A stretch of 64,000 bases of DNA. Source: Malus domestica. Its lineage: Eukaryota > Streptophyta > Magnoliopsida > Rosales > Rosaceae. A program made the position numbers and the translations under genes. Each line of letters starts with the position of its first letter. Position 1 is the first letter of the stretch. The notes below the pieces were generated by a model that saw nothing but the letters and a program-made list of their open reading frames with translations, was not told the origin of the DNA and did no database searches. Positions 56,820 through 64,000 of this stretch are shown here, in pieces. The DNA lies in NCBI RefSeq assembly GCF_042453785.1, contig NC_091662.1, positions 2,113,001 through 2,177,000 on the forward strand, written 5' to 3'.

Positions 56820-56930
56820 GGAATTACTTTAGGGTTTGCAATTTAATTTTAGGGTTAGGGTTTTCAATTTAATTTTAGGGTTAGGGTTTTCAATTTAATT
56901 TTAGGGTCAGGGTTTGCAATTTAGTGGCGG
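56820..56930 (+). repeat. Telomere-like tandem repeat (TTTAGGGTTAGGG plus spacer)
   Basis: About three and a half copies of a roughly 34-bp unit with TTTTAGGGTTAGGGTTTTCA and ATTTAATT. TTTAGGG is the plant telomere unit and also the telo-box found in leaders of growth-related genes. It lies upstream of the TIR gene, possibly in a leader intron. Confidence 0.65.
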
Positions 56931-57289
56931 CGCACCGAAAACAACATTCCCTTTCTTTTTTTTAAAATTTTTTTATTTATCTTTATTTATTTATGCTTTT
57001 GGAACGGGAAACGAAAGCATGGGAACACAAGCATATGATTCTGATTTCAGTCCTTCACTTTCCATCTTGACTGATTCACTCTGTCAATGTTTCTCTGTTT
57101 CTGATTTCAATTTGGGATTTTAAATCATATGATTCTTCTATTGCTTTTGGGATATTATATGATGAGACTGATTCTTCGATTTGGATTTAGGTATTTCAGT
57201 ATCATCTGTTCGGCAACACAAGCACCCCCACTGCCATTTTTTCAGTCTGTGATCTGAACCACTGCTTTGCCATAACGGTCGATACTGCC

Positions 57290-60200
57290 ATGACAGCCCA
57301 CGAAGCCTCCTCTTCGTCCTCCTCCACTTCCAAACTCTGGAAGTACGACGTATTCTTGAGCTTCAGGGGTGAAGACACGCGCTATGGCTTCACGAGCCAC
57401 CTCCACGCGGCATTAACAGCCAGAGGGTACCAGGTCTTTATTGATGAGGACGATCTACCAAGAGGGGAAGAAATAAAAGAGAAACTGTTCCGTGCAATCG
57501 AAGAGTCGAGGATCTCTGTCATTATCTTCTCAAAGATGTATGGGGATTCGAGTTGGTGTCTTGACGAGCTGGTGAAGATCATGGAGTGTAGAGACAAACT
57601 GGGGCGACATGTTTTACCAATATTCTATCACGTTGATCCTTCGCATGTCAGGAAGCAGGACGGAGATTTAGCCGAAGCATTTCAGAAGCACGAAAAGGAC
57701 ATCCGTGAAGAAAAAGATGACAAGAAACGTGAAGCTAAACAAGAAAGGGTAAATCAGTGGAGAGAGGCTCTCACAAAAGCTGCAAATTTGTCTGGCCACC
57801 ATCTTCAAAGCGCTAATAATAGGTAATTATTCACCTGCTTTTCAAGATTTAAGTTGTAATACTCTAATTAACATAATCAATACACCTTAATCTCTCACGC
57901 TGATCCTTCACATGTCAGGAAGAGGCGGAGAGAGGCTCATACAGAAGCTACAAATTTGTCTGACCACCAAACAACTGGCAACGGGTAATCATTTACCTGC
58001 TTATTTCAAGATTTGAAACATTTTAGTGAATGACTTGATCTCTCAATTAATTAAAATGCTTAATTATATGAAGGGAAGAAGGAAAGAAAATTGTTTATGT
58101 ACCGATATCTCCTACCGAGCCTTCATTGAGTCCCACTAATGCTAACGAATTCAATTTTCAGGCGCGAAGCAGAGTTCATTAAAAAAATTATTAACGAGAA
58201 TATTTGTGAATGGCTCACTAGCACTAACGAATTACGTGTGGCCAAGCACATAGTTGGAATCGATTCTCGCGTTCAAGATATTATCACTTATCTTTCAAGT
58301 GGTGGATCAAATGATGTTCTCATGGTTGGAATTTGGGGGATGGGTGGATTGGTCAAAACAACAGTTGCCAAAGCCATTTATAACCAAATTCATCCTAAGT
58401 TTGAATTCAAAAGTTTCCTTGCCGGCATTCGCGATGCTACAAGTAAACATGATCTGGTTGATTTGCAAAAAAAACTTATTTTTGACATCTTGAAAAAGAA
58501 GCCTGAAATAAGCTGTGTTGACGAAGGTATCGACCTGATAAAACAACAATTTCGACATAGAAAGATACTTGTCATCGTGGACAACATAGATAAAGAGGAA
58601 CAACTGAATGCAATAGTTGGAAGTCATGATTGGTTTGGTCCTGGAAGTAGAATTATCATAACCACACGAGTTGAACGTCTACTGCAAGACCGAATCAGTA
58701 ATCTGCAAGACCGAATCAGTAATTTACCTCACGAAATTCTTGTCCTTATAGTGTCACTCTTGCCGCTAAAGGAAGCCGCAGCCACTAGTATCCTTTCTAG
58801 GCCATGGCGCCATGTCTGGGCATTTACTACGACTCTCAGTTTTGACGCTGTTAACTTTGAAGTAGGTGATACTTTGCACCGGTTCTTGGATCTTGAAGAA
58901 CAAGTGAGAGACCGGGAAAGCCGCCTCTACGTGAATTGGGTCGATCACGTTCTGGACCAACATAGAGGCCAATGCATTGACCGCTTCCGGGTTTGCTTTT
59001 TTCTGCAGCGCGACTTTGCAGGTTCCATTGACAAATGGATCCAATTTGCAATGGAAAAGAGGGTTCAAATACTTGAGCTGGAGCTTTTGACAGACTCAAT
59101 TGTTTTCCTTGATGATAACTACACATTTCCCCACAAACTACTATTGGGTCCGGAAGAGCAAAAGGGCCTGTTTTCTAACCTTCCAAGCCTACACCCTGGT
59201 GGATACAGTATTGCGCCTTTCGAGTCCCTCAGAGTCGTACGCTTTCAACATGTTGGTGTGACCGGTGAAACTCTTGAGTTCTTGCTGTCCAACTGTCCAG
59301 TTCTCGAACGTTTGTCGCTGAGTTTTGCCAAAGATTTAGTCAAGCTAAGAGTTACCGGCACCTCCATGGCATTGAAATATTTAGAGGTGAAGTATTGCCT
59401 TGAACTCAGCATCATTGAGATATCTGGTGCAAACATTGTCTCCTTTATTTATTGTGGACAGTTAATAGATTTGCGATTGAATAATGTGCCCCTGCTGGTT
59501 GAGGTATCCATTTACAAGTGGGGCACTTTTGCTGAATTCGTAAGGCTTGCGTTAAGTCAACTCTCATGCTGTCTTTCTCATTTAGAGACCCTGAAGCTGG
59601 ATATCAGGGGAGCGGTTAGCATACTTATCCCATGTTATTTGGTTGAGATCAAGTATTGTCGTGTCCCTAACTCAGTTGTTGTTGGCTTTCAGGTCTACAA
59701 TCAGAATCATGCGTTTCCCGCGTTATCAAATCTCAAGCATTTGGAATTATTAGTGGATGCCGACTACTCTCTGTCTCTTGGTCGCTTAGCTTCTTTCATG
59801 GAGGCAGCTCCTTACTTGCTCAATCTTGTTTTGGGGGTATGTATGTATTGTATGCCTTTGTTATTGATAGGTTACCAATGTAAAAGTTGATATATGTATG
59901 AATATGTTTTTGTGCGTCCATATGCTCTAGTCTCTCTGTTGCCTGTATTCTTGAAGAAACAAAATAATAAATAACGGGGTTTGTTTTGAATCTGGTTTTG
60001 TTTGCTTTCCTTGTTGCAGTTGGGTTTCAGTACGTCCAATGAGGACATGGAAATACCAGAGAAAGTTTCCAAACAACCCCATCACTTCCTCAAGCTAGTA
60101 GAAATAGCAGGGTATCGGGGCCACGAGTGCTGCGTAGAGCATGTCAGATACTTGGTGGAGAATGCTGTTGCACTGGAGAAGATTATTATAAATCCTGTTC

Positions 60201-60331
60201 GGTTTTGGTGTCGGCCGACGGGAATTGAGAGCAATGCCCTACTGGAGAATGAGGAAGAGAATGCAAGAGATCATGCTATCCAACACCTCAAGAAAAAAGT
60301 ACCTTCTAGTGTAGAATTTGTGTGCCTGTAG
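57290..60331 (+). CDS. Chimeric TIR / partial NB-ARC / F-box / LRR-FBD protein
   Basis: Exons: 57290-57822, an optional 57919-57984, 58162-59836, 60020-60331. Exon 1 is a complete TIR domain: KYDVFLSFRGEDTRYGFTSH, GYQVFIDEDDLPRGEEIKE, SWCLDELVKIMECRD, PIFYHVDPSHVRKQ. It includes the SWCLDEL motif with the catalytic-type Glu. Exon 3 continues in phase with the TNL linker (EAEFIKKI, IVGIDSRVQDI), a P-loop GIWGMGGLVKTTVAKAIYNQ, kinase-2 ILVIVDNID and RNBS-B GPGSRIIITTRVERLL. Here, at 58,681, it turns in frame into an F-box, DRISNLPHEILVLIVSLLPL and LKEAAATSILSRPWRHVWAF. Leucine-rich segments follow (LLSNCPVLERLSLSFAKDLV) and, in the last exon, an FBD-like end (HFLKLVEIAGYRGHECCVEH). GLPL, ARC2 and MHD motifs are absent. 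Known families would make the TIR half an immune NADase module and the F-box half an SCF substrate receptor. Whether one transcript spans all exons is inferred. Confidence 0.75.
57919..57984 (+). other. Possible phase-neutral cassette exon of the chimeric gene
   Basis: 66 bp flanked by cag and gtaatc, giving GKRRREAHTEATNLSDHQTT-like residues between the TIR and NB parts. It resembles the end of exon 1 (WREALTKAANLSGHH), including the preceding DNA, and keeps the reading frame whether included or skipped. Confidence 0.45.
58682..58723 (+). repeat. 21-bp tandem duplication at the NB/F-box junction
   Basis: CTGCAAGACCGAATCAGTAA plus T occurs twice without spacer (58,682-58,702 and 58,703-58,723), giving LQDRISN-LQDRISN in the protein. 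Confidence 0.9.
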
Positions 60332-61620
60332 GAGTGCAGCGCCGCAGTGCTTCAAAAAAATTAACGTCTACAGTGCTTTTAAAAAAAAGTATATGTATTG
60401 CGTATGTTCTTAGATTTTCTTTGCTTTTTCTCTTCTATGTGATTTCTTATTCGTTTCGTATCAGTAATGGTAATTTGTACGTCATACTCGTATTCTTGCT
60501 GTATATACTACATCACAAGGGGCATTTAAGTACTTGAAAAACACAGGTTTTATGCATTGCTGCTCCGTCTTTCTGCCCTTCATATAGGAGGAATTTTACA
60601 CGGGAACAATTTTTCTTGTTTTTGTTTTTATTGACGGTGGCAAGTTGTGGGTTGAACGCGAAATACATGTTGGATTTTGCAAATTGTTATATACAAAATA
60701 TTTTCACACTTATTTGTCGTTAAGAATCGTGTAAGGTAGAAATCATAACATAGCCATGATCAACACCGCATTCAACGCAATTAAGAGAAAAACTAATGAA
60801 TGTATCCGATTTAACACGAGATTGGAATTCATGATTAGACTAAAAATTGCTAACAAAATGTCTTGTTTCCAAGTGTTGAACACACTAATTTATATTTTCA
60901 TTTTCATCACAGACAAATACTTTGCTTGTAATCTCCTTAATACCATCTCCTCCCTCTGCTGCAAAAGGTACCTCTCTTCTGTAATCGTGTCCCCAGAAGG
61001 TGCCATCCAACGCAAAGAGCGACACATGTCAGTTCTTGCGGCATCCAGTCGCCAGGGATGCTTGTATCAATTGTGGCTTTGACAGTAGCTTGGCGAACCC
61101 ATGTAAGGCGACGCTGGGGAGGGCTGTTGATATATTTTAACTTGTGGCAATCTCTCAGGTTCAAACCTCTAGGGGGAATATCCTAAGACGCGTATGTAAT
61201 AGATTCAAGATTCCTAGTGTTAAAAACCATAACAAAATGAGCCTTACAGTGTATAAGTTGCAAGGATTTGAGACTGGAACTTGAAACACGCAAGCAGCAA
61301 TTTATTACTTCGGGGGATTCGAAAGAACATGAAGTTAATGACAAACACTCGATGGAAGGGCAACCACGAGTTAAGCAGAGGACTGTGCTACTTCTTTTGA
61401 AGATAACAGCTTTCAGGGACTGTTTTCAAGGAGAGAAAAATCGGATCCCAAATTCCCAACATACGTCTAATCTCACATACTCCAAGTTTAGACTAGTTAA
61501 AAGTTTTGCATTGAAAAGGATTTGGCTAGGCATACGTAGTATCCGGTTCGTTGCATCATCGTCGTTGTCATCATCATCATCATCTAATCTTGTTGAGGCC
61601 CAAGACTGACATCTAACGTT
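60332..61620. other. Spacer downstream of the chimeric gene
   Basis: No gene assigned. A (ATC)n/(TCG)n stretch lies at about 61,556-61,586. A weak NLRDCHKLKYI leucine-rich-like match on the reverse strand (61,080-61,170) is too short to call. Confidence 0.3.
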
Positions 61621-61677
61621 TTAACGTTTCTCTCCACCGCAACACTCAACCACTTGTGTCCACGCTAGTATCCTCTA

Positions 61678-61863
61678 TTAACTTAAGAGCCGTACGATGT
61701 GACATCTCTCTCTTTCAGCACACAACTCATCCAAACGTTTCAAACACCTTTCCAAGAAGTTAATGAACAATTCTGCACGTCGAACGAGTTCGTCTTCCTC
61801 ATGAAGATCACTGCACGAGTGGTCTAAGCCCTCATCGTCGAATCTAACACGGGGACTTCCAAA
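61678..61863 (-). pseudogene. DUF761-like C-terminal fragment cut by a copia LTR
   Basis: The reverse strand reads SPRVRFDDEGLDHSCSDLHE and DELVRRAELFINFLERC. An acidic region followed by an (A)E-x-FI-x-x-F helix resembles the end of plant DUF761-type proteins, though the match is from memory and short. The 5' side stops at 61,864, where the copia LTR begins, so the gene may have been cut by the insertion. Confidence 0.3.
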
Positions 61864-64000
61864 TGTTGGAGTATGTGGCCAAGTGGCCAACTTTTGGCTA
61901 TAAGCAATTCAAAAGAAAAAAAAACAACATGATGATGTTTCTTCCTTGTTTTGGGGAAAAGAAAAGCACACTTTGTCTAAAGTTTTTCTTTGGTCCATGT
62001 GAGAAGTCACGGGAGTCCTAGGGTTTTTAACTAGCAGCAATAGCTGCCTTTTGTTGTGGGAGAAAGGCTGTCACATAGAAGAAGAAAAGAGAAGGGAGTA
62101 GCAGAAAGTAGGATAGTGCACCATTTTATGTTTTAGTAGCCCATCTTTGTGAGAGGAAAAGAAGCTGCAGAGAGCAGAAAACTAAGAGTAGAAAGAGAAG
62201 AAAGAAAGGTGATTTTCTTTTTTTGTAGGTACTCACTCAATCAAAGTTGTATTTGTGTATTAGCTTTGAGCTTTGTATATAGAGGAAATTATTCACTATA
62301 TTTCCCTCTCTATTTGTTTCTTTGGTGAGTGAGAGCTATTGGGTGTATTGGGTTATTTGGGTTGTGAGATTGCCAACACTTTGTAAACTCCCATTTGGTT
62401 GATAGTGGATTATTGGGTGAGCTCCTACTGCTCCGAGGACGTACTCCAGTTACACTGACTGTTGAGGAACCTCGTTAAAATCTTGGTGTTCTTTAATATT
62501 TTGTTCTTGCATTTCATTTGGTAAATTTCCTGTGGGTTAGCTTGAGTTGGTTCCAACGGGTTTGGTGCTATCCTAGCACAACAATTGGTATCAGAGCACT
62601 GGTTGCTCTTGGGTACTATCTAGTTGCCAAAGATGTCAGACGGGCAAGATGAGAATCCTTTTGGAAGTAGCTCCGGGTTTGCAAGAACTACGGTGCAAAA
62701 TGCAAAGTTCGAAGTGGAAAAGTTTGATGGCACAAACAACTTCGGGATGTGGCAATGTGAGGTCAAAGATGTGTTGGCTCAACAAGATCTAATTGCCGCT
62801 TTGGGAGAGAAGCCGGAAACTATGTCGAAGCCGGAATGAGAGAAATTAAATTTGTGGGCTTGCTCTTCAATTCGGTTGTGCCTTGCAAAAACTCAGAAGT
62901 ATTTTGTGATGCGGGTGACATTAGCAAGTGTGTTGTGGCAAAAATTGGAAGACAAGTATATGACGAAGAGTGCAGAGAACCGGCTACACTTGAAGAAAAA
63001 GCTCTACCGCTTCCAATACAAAGAAGGTACAAAAATGATTAGACACCTTGATGCTTTTAATAAGTTGATTGCCGACTTATTAAATTTAGATGAGGATATT
63101 AAGGATGAAGATAAGGCCTTAATATTGTTGAATTCCTTGCCGGACTCTTATGAGCATTTTGTTACCACTATTATGCATGGTAAAGAAACTGTGAAATTTG
63201 AAGATGTGTCAAATGCCTTGATGAATTATGAAATGAGGAGATAAAAACCATGATAGTACCTCTGAAGCTTTATTTGTTAGAGGTAGATCATCGGAGAGAA
63301 GATCATCTTCTAGTAGGAAAAAATCACAGTCTCGACCTAGAGGAAACTCTAAAGGTAGAAAACCTTTGGAAAGGGATGAATGTGCCTTTTGTCGTAATAA
63401 GGGCCATTGGAAGAAAGATTGTCCTAAATTGAAGACCAAAGGCAAAGAAAGTTCTGAAGCTAATGTTGCTGAGGTTGAAACAGATTTTTCTGATTTTGCT
63501 TTAACCACTTCCTCATCATTTGATTGTGCTACTAAGTGGGTGTTGGATACGGGTTGTACTCATCATATGACTTCTCACAAGGATTGGTTTTCAAGCTTGA
63601 AAGAGTTTGATGGTGGCGTTGTGTTCATGGGAGATGACAATCCTTGCACAACAAAAGGGATTGGTACAGTTCGTTTGAAGTTGCATGATGGCATGGTTAA
63701 AGAGTTGACAGGTGTTCGGTATGTACCGAATTTGAAGAAAAATCTTATTTCTTTGGGTACTTTGGAATCCAAGGGTTTCAGGTTTCATTCAGATGGACAT
63801 ACATTGAAAGTTACTTATGGTGCACTTGTTGTGATGAAAGCTCATAGATGTGGCCATTTGTATTTATTGCAGGGAAGCACTGTGACAGGTGAAGCATCTG
63901 TAGTCTCTGAAAATATGGGCACATCTGATTCAAATACTACTAGATTGTGGCATATGAGATTAGGCCATGCCGGTGAGAAAGCTCTACAAGGGCTTGTGAA
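61864..64000 (+). mobile_element. Ty1/copia LTR retrotransposon (5' part)
   Basis: The 5' LTR runs from TGTTGGAG at 61,864 to about 62,583 (CACAACA), 720 bp. TGGTATCAGAGC at 62,586-62,597 is a perfect initiator-Met tRNA primer site. Gag begins MSDGQDENPF at 62,633. The element order gag, zinc knuckle, protease and pre-integrase domain matches Tnt1-like copia elements. The copy runs off the window end, so the integrase, reverse transcriptase and 3' LTR are not seen. It inserted next to, or into, a DUF761-like fragment. Confidence 0.88.
62633..64000 (+). pseudogene. Copia gag-protease-integrase start, interrupted by stops
   Basis: The gag core (KFDGTNNFGMWQCEVKDVL, LILLNSLPDSYEHFVTTIMH) is interrupted by a TGA at 62,837-62,839. 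The frame also changes at about 63,242, just after the gag core. Further on come a CCHC knuckle (CAFCRNKGHWKKDC, about 63,380), the protease active site WVLDTGCTHHMT (63,540) and a pre-integrase motif (RLWHMRLGHAGEKALQ, 63,942). The breaks mean that this copy cannot make a full polyprotein. Confidence 0.8.

Noticed and set aside
61080-61170. NLRDCHKLKYI-like leucine-rich fragment, reverse strand
   Set aside because: It suggests the end of a TNL receptor, but it is too short and lacks neighbouring repeats.
1-64000. CRISPR arrays, rRNA or tRNA genes
   Set aside because: No regularly spaced identical repeats, rRNA cores or tRNA cloverleaf motifs were seen by eye; the TTG, GA and TTTAGGG repeats are simple or transposon-derived.

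Overview
This is nuclear DNA of a flowering plant. Genes carry many short introns with GT-AG borders, intergenic DNA is AT-rich, and all recognisable proteins are plant-type. The repeat families (an RTE LINE ending in TTG repeats, small LTR elements (TRIMs) with a TATCAGAGC-type primer site, hAT, Mutator-like and Harbinger-like MITEs) suggest a woody Rosaceae genome such as apple or pear. That assignment is inference from repeat style and has not been tested by a search.

Left half, 0-37.4 kb, is gene-rich. After a hAT relic comes a 25-exon TOPLESS-RELATED corepressor gene (TPR4-like, +, 1,818-17,990), whose ninth intron is swollen to 8.4 kb by a composite RTE LINE. It is followed by a BRIZ1-type E3 ligase gene (-, 19,246-22,530), an intronless ANTH/AP180 clathrin adaptor gene (+, 23,596-25,452), the SWR1-complex subunit ARP6 (+, 26,473-28,752) and a large WDR11-like WD40 gene (-, 29,881-37,370) convergent with ARP6.

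Middle, 37.4-45 kb, is repeat-dotted spacer around one gene, a KIX8/KIX9-type adaptor (+, 42,332-43,963) that carries an LxLxL EAR motif. Proteins of that family bridge transcription factors to TOPLESS corepressors, so both partners of one repression module lie in the window.

Right part, 45-57 kb, is a decayed cluster of phytocyanin (blue-copper) genes. One copy looks intact (-, 49,559-50,553). At least five others are fragments, one of them interrupted by a MITE. Between them sit a hAT element (48,012-48,923), TRIM elements, a Mutator-like fold-back (52,328-53,742) and a second hAT-like element (54,143-55,686); target-site duplications can be read directly for most of these.

The most unusual gene is at 57,290-60,331. 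A TNL-type TIR domain and the first half of an NB-ARC domain run in the same open reading frame into an F-box, leucine-rich and FBD-type protein. The window ends in a Ty1/copia element (5' LTR from 61,864) with a damaged gag region that continues beyond base 64,000.

No tRNA, rRNA or CRISPR array was seen.
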